Assembly: GCA_028875245.1 (NCBI GenBank)
Contig: JAPPEU010000057.1
Coordinates: forward strand, 37,489 to 101,488
Length of the DNA: 64,000 nt
Direction: 5' to 3'
Origin: Chloroflexota bacterium
GTDB taxonomy: Bacteria > Chloroflexota > Anaerolineae > Aggregatilineales > Phototrophicaceae
Under the pieces are notes generated by a model, which saw nothing but the letters and a program-made list of their open reading frames with translations, searched no databases and had not been told where the DNA came from. Shown piece after piece: positions 26,742-36,267 of this stretch. The translations under genes and the position numbers were made by a program. Position 1 is the first letter of the stretch. Every line of letters starts with the position of its first letter.

Positions 26742-28061
26742 ATGGCGGAAGTCATCGTCATGCCCAAATTGGGAAACACAGTCGAGAGCGCTATTATCCT
26801 CGCCTGGCGCGTGGAGCTTGGCGCTCCCGTCCGCGTTGGCGATGTCCTTTGCGAAATTGAAACGGACAAGGCGACGCTCGAAGTCGAAGCGACGGCGGCG
26901 GGCCTGCTTTTGGCGCGCCTTTACCGCGAGGGCGAAGAAGCGCCGATCTTGAGTGAGATCGCTGTCGTGGGCGAAGAAGGCGAGTCGGTGGCTGGATTCA
27001 GCCCCGGGGCCGGGTCCGCAGCACAAGGGCAGGGGCGCCCGGCGGCAAAGGCGGAGGCGGTTGCCACTCGGCAGGAGCGGCAGGCGAGTGATGACCCGCC
27101 CGGCAAAGTCGACGATTCCGCGGTCAAGATCTCCCCACGGGCGCGGCATTTGGCGCGGCGCAAAGGCATCGACGCGGCAAATTTGAGCGGAAGCGGGCCT
27201 GAGGGACGCATCATCGAGCGTGATATTGAAGCGGCCATCGGAGCGCGAGTCTCGGTTACGCCGGTCGCGCAGGCGATGCTGGACAGCGGCGAATTCAGGC
27301 TTGCCCGCAAACCATCGGCGGGGCGCGTCGGCAAGCTGGATCTGGCGCCGGCTGATGACCGCGGCGATGTCACTGAGATTCCGCTCAAAGGCCTCAGAAA
27401 GACGATCGCCCGGCGCCTGCTCGAATCCAGCCAAAAGACCGCGCAGTTGACTTTGAATGCCTCGTCCGACGCAAGCGCGCTGCAAGCATTCCGCCGGCGG
27501 CTCAAGGAGAGCGAAGCATCGCTCGGCCTGCGCGCTGTGAGCATCAACGATCTGCTCATGTTCGCCGTCGCGCGCACGTTGCCGTTATTTTCCGATCTGA
27601 ACGCGCGCTTCGAGAATGACATCATCTACCAGCAGGCCAGCGTCCACCTGGGCATGGCGGTGAATACCGAACGCGGGCTGCTTGTTCCCGTCATTCGCAG
27701 GGCCGAAGCGCTAAGCTTGAGCCAGCTTTCCGCTGAGGCGCGCCGGCTGGCGGGCGCCTGTCGAGCGGGGGACATTCAGCCGGATGAGTTGAGCGGCGGC
27801 AGCTTCACCCTGAGCAACCTCGGCGCATTGGGCGTCGAGAGCTTCACGCCGCTGCTGAATCCGCCGCAAGTCGCTATCCTCGGCGTCGGGGGGATCAGCC
27901 TGAAGCCGGTGCAGGCGGGGGACGGCGTGGAATTCCGGCCGCATATCGGGCTCTCGCTGACGATAGATCACCAGGTCGTCGATGGGGCGCCGGCCGCCCG
28001 CTTCCTGGCCCAGCTCGGCGCGAATCTGGCGCAAATTGATCTGCTGGCAATATGCATGTAG
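26742..28061 (+). CDS. 2-oxoacid dehydrogenase E2 (dihydrolipoamide acyltransferase)
   Basis: Lipoyl site IETDKATLEVEA; E3-binding ISPRARHLARRKGIDAANLSGSGPEGRIIERDI; catalytic DHQVVDG. Confidence 0.9.
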   Translation: MAEVIVMPKLGNTVESAIILAWRVELGAPVRVGDVLCEIETDKATLEVEATAAGLLLARLYREGEEAPILSEIAVVGEEGESVAGFSPGAGSAAQGQGRPAAKAEAVATRQERQASDDPPGKVDDSAVKISPRARHLARRKGIDAANLSGSGPEGRIIERDIEAAIGARVSVTPVAQAMLDSGEFRLARKPSAGRVGKLDLAPADDRGDVTEIPLKGLRKTIARRLLESSQKTAQLTLNASSDASALQAFRRRLKESEASLGLRAVSINDLLMFAVARTLPLFSDLNARFENDIIYQQASVHLGMAVNTERGLLVPVIRRAEALSLSQLSAEARRLAGACRAGDIQPDELSGGSFTLSNLGALGVESFTPLLNPPQVAILGVGGISLKPVQAGDGVEFRPHIGLSLTIDHQVVDGAPAARFLAQLGANLAQIDLLAICM

Positions 28062-28083
28062 GGGCGAGCCATTGGGTCGCCCG
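28058..28083 (+). repeat. Family A hairpin supplying the E2 stop codon
   Basis: gtaggggcgagccattgggtcgcccg; TAG 28059-28061. Confidence 0.85.
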
Positions 28084-28104
28084 CGCGTGATCGAAATCAA
28101 GATA

Positions 28105-28124
28105 ACTCTGCGTCCTCTGTGTTC
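28105..28124 (-). repeat. Family B solo arm between E2 and E1
   Basis: ctctgcgtcctctgtgttc. Confidence 0.5.
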
Positions 28125-28167
28125 AAAAAAATAGCAGTCGGATGCGCGTACAGAAAGGGACAGCAGC

Positions 28168-30639
28168 TTGCCCAAATCACTGACGATCGACCCGGCTGAG
28201 CAGCGCCGCCGTTCCGCCATCCGCGCGCCGGAGATCCCGGTCAACGCTTATGTCTCCGATCCTGCCGCCGAAGCCGCTTGTTATTCACGCGAGCAGCTGG
28301 TGGGCATTTATCATGACATGCTTTTGATCCGCGAATTCGAGACGGCGCTGGACGGCTTCAAGAAGCAAGGCCATTATCGCGGCATCCAGCACAATCACGC
28401 GGGGCCGGCCCACCTGTCGATAGGGCAGGAAGCGGCCGCCGTCGGGCAGTGCGTCCAGCTTGACCCGCAGGATTTCATTCTCGGCTCCCACCGCAGCCAC
28501 GGCGAGATCCTGGCCAAGGGACTTTCCGCCATTCGGGCGCTGGAAGAACAGCGCCTGCTGGATGTTATGAAAGGCTTCCATAATGGCGCCGCGCTGCGCC
28601 TGGTCGAATCGCTTAAAGATTTCGCCGATATCCGCGCGCTGGCGAAAGTGTGGCTGATATACACCACCTGCGCCGAGATCTTCGCGCGCGAGTATGGCTT
28701 TAACAAGGGCATGGGCGGCTCGATGCATGCCTTCTTCCCGCCATTTGGCATCATGCCCAACAACGCCATCGTCGGCGGCTCGGCCGATATCGCCCTCGGC
28801 ATGGCGCTCTTCAAACGCATCAACCGGAAGAGCGGCATCGTCATCGCCAATATCGGTGACTCCTCCGTCGCCAGCGGGCCGGTCTGGGAGGCGATGAACT
28901 TCGCGGCGATGGATCAGTACCGAACGCTTTGGGATGCAAATTTGGGCGGCGCGCCCCCGATCCTGTTCAATTTCATCAACAACTTTTACGGCATGGGCGG
29001 GCAGCCGCAGGGCGAGACCCTCGGGCAGGGCATGCTGGCGCGGGTCGGGCTGGGCGTCAATGCCGACGCCATGCACAGCGAACGGGTCGACGGCTATGAT
29101 CCGCTGGCGGTCGCCGATGCCACCCGGCGGGCAAAAGCGCTGCTTCTCGCCGGGCGCGGTCCGGCCATGCTGGATGTGATCACCTATCGCTACAGCGGTC
29201 ATTCGCCCAGCGACGCCTCCTCCTATCGCGGCCGCGACGAAATCAATCTGTGGCGCCGGCAGGACTCGATCCGCAGCTACCGCGCATACCTGCGCGCGAA
29301 CGGCCACGCGCCTGAAGCCGAGTTGGAGGAAATTCAAAGCTCCATCGTTGAAATGACAAGGCTGGCAATCGCCGCCGCGGTTGACCTCGATCTGTCGCCG
29401 CGGCTTGACCCGGCCAAAGACGCCATCGGGTCGTTGATGTTTTCCGGCGACAGCGTTGACGCTATGGAATCAACAGCATCGCGGGAAGCGGAAGTTCTGC
29501 AATCGATGTCGGATTCTCGCCTAAAAGTCACGGCGGGCAAGCATCGTTACGCCTTTGACGAGGGGGGCGAGCGGCATCCGAAGCTCAAGACGCTGACCTA
29601 CGCCGAAGCCATTTTCGAGGCGATGATTCACCGCTTTTACAGCGACCCGACGATGATCGCCTTCGGCGAAGAGAACCGTGACTGGGGCGGCGCATTCGGC
29701 GCTTACCGCGGCTTGACCGAAGCGATTCCCTATCACCGTCTCTTTAACACGCCGATATCGGAAGCGGCGATCGTGGGCGCGGGCGTCGGTTATGCCCTGG
29801 CCGGCGGACGGGCCGTGCCGGAACTCATGTACTGCGACTTTATGGGCCGCGCCGGCGACGAGATCTTCAATCAAATGGCGAAGTGGCAGGCGATGTCGGG
29901 GGAGCTGCTGCGCATGCCCCTGGTGCTGCGCGCCTCCGTCGGCATGAAATACGGCGCCCAGCACTCGCAGGACTGGAGCTCGATCGTCGCCCATATCCCG
30001 GGCTTGAAAGTTTATTTCCCGGCCACGCCCTATGACGCCAAAGGCATGCTCAACCGGGCTCTGCGCGGCAGCGATCCGGTTGTATTCTTTGAGAGCCAGC
30101 GCCTTTACAATCAGCCGGAAACGCTATTCGAGGGCGGCGTGCCGATCGAGTATTACGAAGTCGATGAGGGCGAGCCCTATGTGCATCGGACCGGCAGTGA
30201 CGTCACCATCATAACGATCGGGGCGGCCTTGTATCGCGCCTTGGAAGCGGCCGACGTACTGGCGCGCGAGCACGATATCAGCGCCGAAGTCATTGACGCG
30301 CGCTTTCTCAATCCGCTCAATTACGCCCCGATTATCGAGTCGGTCAAAAAGACCGGGCGCGTCCTGCTGGCGTCGGACGCGAGCGAGCGCGGTTCTTTCC
30401 TGCATACGATGGCCTCGAATATCTCTCAGCTCGCCTTTGATTATCTCGATGGGCCGGTCGCCGTGCTGGGCGCGCGCAACTGGATCACGCCGCCGGCCGA
30501 GCTCGACGAAAGCTTCTTTCCCGGCGTCGACTGGATGATCGATATCATTCATCAGCGCCTGCTGCCGCTGCCCGGTTATCAGCCGCGCAGCGCGCAGGGA
30601 AGCCAGGAAATCATCAAGCGCAATCGAGCCGGGGTCTAG
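28168..30639 (+). CDS. Fused 2-oxoacid dehydrogenase E1 alpha/beta
   Basis: N-half E1alpha-like ([13 protein letters not shown]..., [17 protein letters not shown]), C-half E1beta-like ([18 protein letters not shown]...[19 protein letters not shown]); TTG start. Confidence 0.85.
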   Translation: MPKSLTIDPAEQRRRSAIRAPEIPVNAYVSDPAAEAACYSREQLVGIYHDMLLIREFETALDGFKKQGHYRGIQHNHAGPAHLSIGQEAAAVGQCVQLDPQDFILGSHRSHGEILAKGLSAIRALEEQRLLDVMKGFHNGAALRLVESLKDFADIRALAKVWLIYTTCAEIFAREYGFNKGMGGSMHAFFPPFGIMPNNAIVGGSADIALGMALFKRINRKSGIVIANIGDSSVASGPVWEAMNFAAMDQYRTLWDANLGGAPPILFNFINNFYGMGGQPQGETLGQGMLARVGLGVNADAMHSERVDGYDPLAVADATRRAKALLLAGRGPAMLDVITYRYSGHSPSDASSYRGRDEINLWRRQDSIRSYRAYLRANGHAPEAELEEIQSSIVEMTRLAIAAAVDLDLSPRLDPAKDAIGSLMFSGDSVDAMESTASREAEVLQSMSDSRLKVTAGKHRYAFDEGGERHPKLKTLTYAEAIFEAMIHRFYSDPTMIAFGEENRDWGGAFGAYRGLTEAIPYHRLFNTPISEAAIVGAGVGYALAGGRAVPELMYCDFMGRAGDEIFNQMAKWQAMSGELLRMPLVLRASVGMKYGAQHSQDWSSIVAHIPGLKVYFPATPYDAKGMLNRALRGSDPVVFFESQRLYNQPETLFEGGVPIEYYEVDEGEPYVHRTGSDVTIITIGAALYRALEAADVLAREHDISAEVIDARFLNPLNYAPIIESVKKTGRVLLASDASERGSFLHTMASNISQLAFDYLDGPVAVLGARNWITPPAELDESFFPGVDWMIDIIHQRLLPLPGYQPRSAQGSQEIIKRNRAGV

Positions 30640-30641
30640 CG

Positions 30642-31595
30642 ATGATCGATAGCGCGCATCATGAGCTGCTGGCGAAGGTCGCCGCCATGTACTATGAAGA
30701 CGAGATGACGCAGAATGACATCGCGGCGGCCTTGGACCTGTCCCGCGTGAAGATATACCGATTGCTGAAAGAAGCGCGCGAGACGCAAGTGGCGCGCGTC
30801 TTGATCGACTGGCCGATGAAGCGCGCGCGCGATCTTGAAAGCCAATTGATTGACCGATTCGACCTGGAACGGGCATTGGTCCTGCAAACGGGCATGACGG
30901 ACTCGGCATTGCTGCTGCGGCAGATCGCGCAGTTGGCGGCGCGTTATCTTGAGGGAGCGCTGGTCGAAAACTCGGCCCTGTCGATCTGTTTCGGCAGCAC
31001 GACTTATGAGGTCATCAACGCCATCCGCGCGGATTTCCAGGCGAATGTCAAAGTCATGCAGGCGACCGGCAGCCTGTCCCACGCCATGAAGGAATTCGAC
31101 AGCTCGGCGCTCACGCGTCAATTGGCGCAGAAGCTGGGCGGCGAGGCGCTCTACCTGTCGTCGCCGCTGCTGGCCGATGATGCGCAAGCCGCGGAAGTGA
31201 TCCGCGAGCAGGCCGTCGTCGCTCAGGCGATGGCGCAAGTGCGGCGCGCCGAAATCGCTCTGGTCGGCATCGGCGACCTGGACCCGGCGACTTCGGGTTT
31301 CGTTCGCGCCGGCGTGGCGGGCTCGGCGCAGCTGCGGTCCTACCGGGAGCGCGGGGCGATTGGCGACATGGCCTGGCAGATCTTTGACAGCGCCGGGCAG
31401 CTCTTCCCATGCGAACTGAATCAGCGCATCATTGGCTTGACGCTGGATGAGTTGCGCGCCGTGCCGCAGACGCTGGCCGTGGCTGTAGGGCTGAACAAGG
31501 CGGCCGCAATCCTCGGCGCGCTGCGGACGGGCGCGGTCAACACGCTTTGCACAGACGAAGAGACAGCGGCGCGCGTCTTGGAAACGCAAACCTAG
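30642..31595 (+). CDS. SorC/DeoR-type sugar-binding transcriptional regulator
   Basis: N-term HTH MYYEDEMTQNDIAAALDLSRVKIYRLLKEAR; SorC-like effector domain. Confidence 0.85.
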   Translation: MIDSAHHELLAKVAAMYYEDEMTQNDIAAALDLSRVKIYRLLKEARETQVARVLIDWPMKRARDLESQLIDRFDLERALVLQTGMTDSALLLRQIAQLAARYLEGALVENSALSICFGSTTYEVINAIRADFQANVKVMQATGSLSHAMKEFDSSALTRQLAQKLGGEALYLSSPLLADDAQAAEVIREQAVVAQAMAQVRRAEIALVGIGDLDPATSGFVRAGVAGSAQLRSYRERGAIGDMAWQIFDSAGQLFPCELNQRIIGLTLDELRAVPQTLAVAVGLNKAAAILGALRTGAVNTLCTDEETAARVLETQT

Positions 31596-31618
31596 GGGCG
31601 GCTTATCAAATCGCCCAC
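31592..31618 (+). repeat. Family A hairpin supplying the SorC stop codon
   Basis: ctaggggcggcttatcaaatcgcccac; TAG 31593-31595. Confidence 0.8.
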
Positions 31619-31627
31619 GACGGAAAT

Positions 31628-31653
31628 TGTAGGGGCGACTCGGTGAGTCGCCC
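31628..31653 (+). repeat. Family A hairpin
   Basis: tgtaggggcgactcggtgagtcgccc. Confidence 0.85.
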
Positions 31654-31675
31654 ACTCAAACCAAGGAGAACGCCC

Positions 31676-32470
31676 ATGCCAATCGGAGAAGTGACGCAGC
31701 AGGTGAAAATCGCCGCTGGCTTGTTCTGGGCGGATTACGCCGTGCTGGGCGCGCAAGTGCGGGAGTTGGAAGCGGCCGGCGTCGACTGGCTTCACATCGA
31801 AGTCCGCGATGGCAAGTATATGGATTTCGCCATGCCGCGCGGCGGATACGATATCATCGAAGCGACTTGCAAGAGCACAAACCTGGAGGTGGAAGCGCAG
31901 TTGCAGATCTGGCGCCCCAATTTCAGCGTCTTCGATCAACTGGCCGATCTCGGCGTCAGTCTGATCAGCCTGCCGCTGGAAACGACGAACGAAATGATCT
32001 TCCAGAATATCACCTACATCAAAGAGAAGCTGGGGCTGAAGGTGGGCGTCTGGGCTTGGCAGGGCGTCCCCGCCGGCGCCTTCGAACAATTCATTCACCC
32101 GCATGTCGATATCATCGAATACGAGAGCCGCGCGCCATTTTGGAAGGCGACGACCGCCGGCGCGAGCCCGCATACGATCGACCCGATCGTCGTCGAGACG
32201 CTGCGCAAATTGCATCGGATGATCGCCGACGCCGGCATGCAAGACCGCATTGAATTGATGGAAGATGGCGGCTTGAACGCTGGCAATGTGGCTGATTTCA
32301 TCGCGGCCGGCATGACCGTCGGCGAGTTTTCATCGCCGCTGCTGAAGGGGCCCGCCGGCAAATTGCAGCCGGGCACGGGCGAGATCAGCGCCGCCGTAAG
32401 CAACCTGCGCGCTGTCATGCGCCGGGCCAGCGACAAGTATCGAAATGACATTGGCCTGAAGATTCCTTAG
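31676..32470 (+). CDS. Ribulose-phosphate 3-epimerase family protein
   Basis: VKIAAGLFWADYAVLGAQVRELEAAGVDWLHIEVRDGKYMD; MEDGGLNAGNVADFIAAG. Confidence 0.75.
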   Translation: MPIGEVTQQVKIAAGLFWADYAVLGAQVRELEAAGVDWLHIEVRDGKYMDFAMPRGGYDIIEATCKSTNLEVEAQLQIWRPNFSVFDQLADLGVSLISLPLETTNEMIFQNITYIKEKLGLKVGVWAWQGVPAGAFEQFIHPHVDIIEYESRAPFWKATTAGASPHTIDPIVVETLRKLHRMIADAGMQDRIELMEDGGLNAGNVADFIAAGMTVGEFSSPLLKGPAGKLQPGTGEISAAVSNLRAVMRRASDKYRNDIGLKIP

Positions 32471-32486
32471 CTGTGCGAGGCATAAA

Positions 32487-32529
32487 GCCCCCTCCTTGAT
32501 GCTTCGGGGAGGGGGTTTGGGGGTGGGGT
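32487..32529. repeat. Family C repeat between RPE-like and Gfo genes
   Basis: gccccctccttgatgcttcggggagggggtttgggggtgggg. Confidence 0.65.
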
Positions 32530-32546
32530 AGACACGAGGAGGAAAA

Positions 32547-33686
32547 ATGCCAAAAATCAGAATCGGACTTATCGGCTACGGCGGCATTGGCCGGGTGCAC
32601 GCGGCCGCGTATCGCGCGATTCCCTTCCACTACGGCCTGCCGGCTGACAGCATCGAAATCGCCGGCGTCGCCACGACGAGCCGCGAAACCGCAAAGCGCG
32701 CCGCGCAAGAGATCGGCTGCGGGTTTTTTACTGACGACTACCGCGAGCTGCTGACGCGCGGGGACATTGACGCGGTCGATATCTGCACGCCCAACAATTC
32801 TCATCATGACATCGCGCTGGCGGCGGCGGCGGGGGGGATGCACATCTATTGCGAGAAACCGCTGGCGATGAACGCGACCGAAGCGGCGAGCATGGCGCGG
32901 GCCCTGCGCGCTGCCGGCGTCAAGAGCCAGGTGACATTCAACTTCCGCTTCTTCCCGGCGGTGATGCGCGCCAGGCAGCTGATGGAATCCGGCTTTTTGG
33001 GCCGCCTTTTCTCCTTCCGCGGGCGCTACCACCGCGCCAGCTATATTGATAGCGACAAGCCGATGTCCTGGCGGCTCCAGCGCGCGGTCACCGGTGGCGG
33101 CGCGTTATTTGATCTCGGCTCGCATATTCTCGATCTGCTGTATTTTGTCCTGGGCGAGTTCGATTCAGTCAGCGGGACGCTCGACACGTTGATCAAGCAG
33201 CGGCCAGTCGCCAAAGGCAGCGCGGAGACGGCGCCCGTCGATGTCGATGATATCGCGCTCCTCCATGCGCGTACGCTGGACGGAACGCTGGGCACGGTGG
33301 AGATCTCACGAATGGGCACGGGCGCCACCAACGATCTGAGCTTTGAGATTTTTGGCCAAGAGGGCGCGATCCGCTTTGACCTCAATGAACCGGCCTGGTT
33401 AAGCGTATACGACGCGCGCGACGGGGCGGGACCCCTGGGCGGGCAGCGCGGCTTTCGCAAGATTGAAGCGGTCAGCCGCTACGATGGGCAGCGCGCGCCC
33501 GATTGGACGATGAGTCCCGATTTCATGCGCAGCCACGCCGAATGCCAGTATCGCTTTATCCGGGCTGTCTGGGACGATACGGCGACATCGCCTTCCTTTG
33601 ACGATGGCCTGCATGTGCAGAAGATCATGGCCGCGGCTGAACGCTCGTCTGAAACGGGGACTTGGGTCAAGCTGGCTGAAATGTAG
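32547..33686 (+). CDS. Gfo/Idh/MocA family oxidoreductase
   Basis: IRIGLIGYGGIGRVHAAAYRAIP; EKPLAMNATEAASM. Confidence 0.9.
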   Translation: MPKIRIGLIGYGGIGRVHAAAYRAIPFHYGLPADSIEIAGVATTSRETAKRAAQEIGCGFFTDDYRELLTRGDIDAVDICTPNNSHHDIALAAAAGGMHIYCEKPLAMNATEAASMARALRAAGVKSQVTFNFRFFPAVMRARQLMESGFLGRLFSFRGRYHRASYIDSDKPMSWRLQRAVTGGGALFDLGSHILDLLYFVLGEFDSVSGTLDTLIKQRPVAKGSAETAPVDVDDIALLHARTLDGTLGTVEISRMGTGATNDLSFEIFGQEGAIRFDLNEPAWLSVYDARDGAGPLGGQRGFRKIEAVSRYDGQRAPDWTMSPDFMRSHAECQYRFIRAVWDDTATSPSFDDGLHVQKIMAAAERSSETGTWVKLAEM

Positions 33687-33708
33687 GGGCGACATATTAT
33701 GTCGCCCG
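33683..33708 (+). repeat. Family A hairpin supplying the Gfo/Idh/MocA stop codon
   Basis: gtaggggcgacatattatgtcgcccg; TAG 33684-33686. Confidence 0.85.
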
Positions 33709-33732
33709 TTGTAGATTCCGTTTCTACCCGTT

Positions 33733-33757
33733 GGGCGACCTGGCAGGTTGCCCCTAC
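33733..33757 (-). repeat. Family A hairpin
   Basis: gggcgacctggcaggttgcccctac. Confidence 0.85.
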
Positions 33758-33787
33758 ACACTTGGCAGTGGTCCTAGCAAGCAACGT

Positions 33788-35338
33788 GTGAAGGCTCTGC
33801 GATTGAAGCGAAACCACTACGACTTCATCATCATCGGCACGGGCATGGGCGGCGGCACGCTGGCCTATGGCTTGCGCGACAGCGGCGCCCGCATTCTTCT
33901 GCTCGAACGGGGCGACTTCTTGCCGCAAGAGCCGCAGAATTGGCAGGTTGACGCGGTCTTCAAAGAGAATCGCTACAAGCCGGCCGAGAACTGGTTTGAC
34001 GCGTCGGACGGCAGCGCCTTCAAACCCGGCGTCCACTATTATGTCGGCGGCAACACCAAAGTCTACGGGGCCGCCCTGCCGCGTTTGCGTTTGCAAGACT
34101 TTGGCGCGCTCGAGCACGAAGGCGGCACAGCGCCCGCCTGGCCGATTGACTACCGCGATCTCGAACCCTACTATAACCTGGCCGAGGAGTTATTCTTCGT
34201 ACATGGGCGCGCCGGCGACGACCCCGGCGAACCGCCGCGAACGCAGCCTTTTCCCTACCCCGAAGTGCCGCACGAGCCCTATATCGCCGCGCTCATAGAA
34301 AAACTGCGCCGGCAAGGCTTGCAGCCATATTGCCTGCCGATGGCGGTCGACCTGCGCGAAGACGGGCGCTGCATCCGCTGCCAGACCTGCGATGGCTTCC
34401 CTTGCAAGCTGCATGCCAAAGGCGATGCCGAAATCTGCTGCGTGACACCCGCATTGGCGTCGCGGGATATCGAACTCTGGACCCGTTCAAAGGCGCGCCG
34501 CATCCTAACGGACGACAGTGGCAAGCGCGCTGTCGCCGTCGAGGTGGAACGCATGGGGGAAAGGCTTACCGTCTCGGCCGACCGCGTCATCGTCTCTTGC
34601 GGCGCGGTGAATTCGGCCATTCTTCTGCTGCGCTCGCGCAACAGCCGGCATCCGCAGGGCCTTGCTAACTCATCCGGCCAGCTCGGGCGGAATTACATGA
34701 TGCACAACAATACGGCGCTCACCGCCGTCGCGCCGCTGAAAATCAATCCGACCGTCTTCCAAAAGACGATGGCGGTCAACGATTATTATTTCGGCGATGA
34801 TGACTTCCGCTGGCCGATGGGCAATATCCAGGCGCTGGGCAAGCTGCAGGCGGGCATGCTCTCGGCTGCCAAACCCTACTTGCCCAAGCGGCTGCTGACG
34901 GCGATGGCCAATCGCAGCATGGACTGGTGGGTGATGTCGGAAGATTTGCCCGATCCCGAGAATCGCGTCTTCCTCGGCGCCGGCGGCGCGGTGCAGGTGC
35001 AGTGGAGGCCGAACAACCGCGTCGCCCATCAGCAGCTTATCGACCGCGCGATACGCATGATGCGGCGTGCCGGTTACGCCTTCGTCTTCAGCGAGACGCT
35101 CGGCATCGAAACCAATTCGCATCAATGCGGCACGGCCCGCTTCGGCAGGGACCCGGCCGATTCCGTGCTGGATCCCTTCTGCCGGAGCCACGATATCGAG
35201 AATCTTTATGTCGTCGATTCTTCTTTCTTCCCGTCGTCGACGGCGATGAACCCGGCGCTGACGATATGCGCGCAGGCCCTGCGCGTGGCTGATCACTTGC
35301 GCGGCATAGCGCCGCTGGAATCGGCTTTACGCGCATGA
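33788..35338 (+). CDS. GMC family oxidoreductase
   Basis: YDFIIIGTGMGGGTLAYGLRDSGARILLLERG; C-term SHQCGTARFG...YVVDSSFFPSSTAMNPALTICAQALRVADHL; GTG start inferred. Confidence 0.85.
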   Translation: MKALRLKRNHYDFIIIGTGMGGGTLAYGLRDSGARILLLERGDFLPQEPQNWQVDAVFKENRYKPAENWFDASDGSAFKPGVHYYVGGNTKVYGAALPRLRLQDFGALEHEGGTAPAWPIDYRDLEPYYNLAEELFFVHGRAGDDPGEPPRTQPFPYPEVPHEPYIAALIEKLRRQGLQPYCLPMAVDLREDGRCIRCQTCDGFPCKLHAKGDAEICCVTPALASRDIELWTRSKARRILTDDSGKRAVAVEVERMGERLTVSADRVIVSCGAVNSAILLLRSRNSRHPQGLANSSGQLGRNYMMHNNTALTAVAPLKINPTVFQKTMAVNDYYFGDDDFRWPMGNIQALGKLQAGMLSAAKPYLPKRLLTAMANRSMDWWVMSEDLPDPENRVFLGAGGAVQVQWRPNNRVAHQQLIDRAIRMMRRAGYAFVFSETLGIETNSHQCGTARFGRDPADSVLDPFCRSHDIENLYVVDSSFFPSSTAMNPALTICAQALRVADHLRGIAPLESALRA

Positions 35339-36258
35339 GCCAGGTCATCGGCATTGATCTCGGCGGCAGCAAGATCGCGCTCGGCCTGGTGGATCCACGC
35401 GGCGAGATCCGCGCGCGCCGCCGCATCGACACCAATTCCGAGGCTGGCAGCAAGGCCGTCGTCGAGCGCATCGCCGCCGAAGTCGAGGTGTTGAAGGCGA
35501 CGCTGCCGCCCGAAGAAGCGCTTGCCGCCGTCGGTGTTGGCGCGCCGGGCCCGGTCAATCATGTCAGCGGCGACCTGCTCACCCTGGTCAACCTGCCCGG
35601 CATATCCAACAGCCCCTTCCGCCGCTTGTTGCAAGAGCGCCTGTCTTTGCCCGTCGCGCTGGATCATGACGCCAAAGCAGCCGCCCTCGGCGAATTCCAT
35701 TATGGCGCCGGCCGCGACGGCGACAGCATGATCTACATCGTCATCGGCACCGGCGTCGGCGCCGCCATCATCTATCAGGGCAAGCTGATCTATGGCGAAG
35801 GCAATAGCGCCGGCGAGTCCGGCCACATGACCGTCGACCCCAAGGGGCATCCATGTCACTGCGGCTCGCGCGGCTGCCTCGAGACCTATACCAGCGGGCC
35901 CGCCCTGGCCAAACATTATGCCGCCGCCAGCGGCCAGACCGTCACCGGCGCCGAGGTCAGCGCTCGCGCCCTGGCTGGCGACGAGGTTGCGCTGGAAGTG
36001 TTGGCATCGGCCGGGCGCGCGCTCGGGATCGCCATCGCGTCGCTGGCGATGACACTCAACATTGAGCGATTCGTGATCGGGGGCAGCGTCGCGCTTGCGG
36101 GCGACCTGCTCTTGAATGCGGCGCGTGAATCGCTGACGCTTTATTCGTTCAAGACCGTTTCGGCGAAGGTCAACGTCCGCGCAACATCGCTGGGCGAAGA
36201 TGCGCCGATCCTGGGCGCGGCCTGGCTGGCGCGGCAACGTGCTTGCGGACCGGGGTAG
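35335..36258 (+). CDS. ROK family sugar kinase
   Basis: VIGIDLGGSKIALGLVDPRG; GESGHMTVDPKGHPCHCGSRGCLETYTSG; ATGA overlap with upstream gene. Confidence 0.9.
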   Translation: MSQVIGIDLGGSKIALGLVDPRGEIRARRRIDTNSEAGSKAVVERIAAEVEVLKATLPPEEALAAVGVGAPGPVNHVSGDLLTLVNLPGISNSPFRRLLQERLSLPVALDHDAKAAALGEFHYGAGRDGDSMIYIVIGTGVGAAIIYQGKLIYGEGNSAGESGHMTVDPKGHPCHCGSRGCLETYTSGPALAKHYAAASGQTVTGAEVSARALAGDEVALEVLASAGRALGIAIASLAMTLNIERFVIGGSVALAGDLLLNAARESLTLYSFKTVSAKVNVRATSLGEDAPILGAAWLARQRACGPG

Positions 36259-36267
36259 GGCAGGGCG

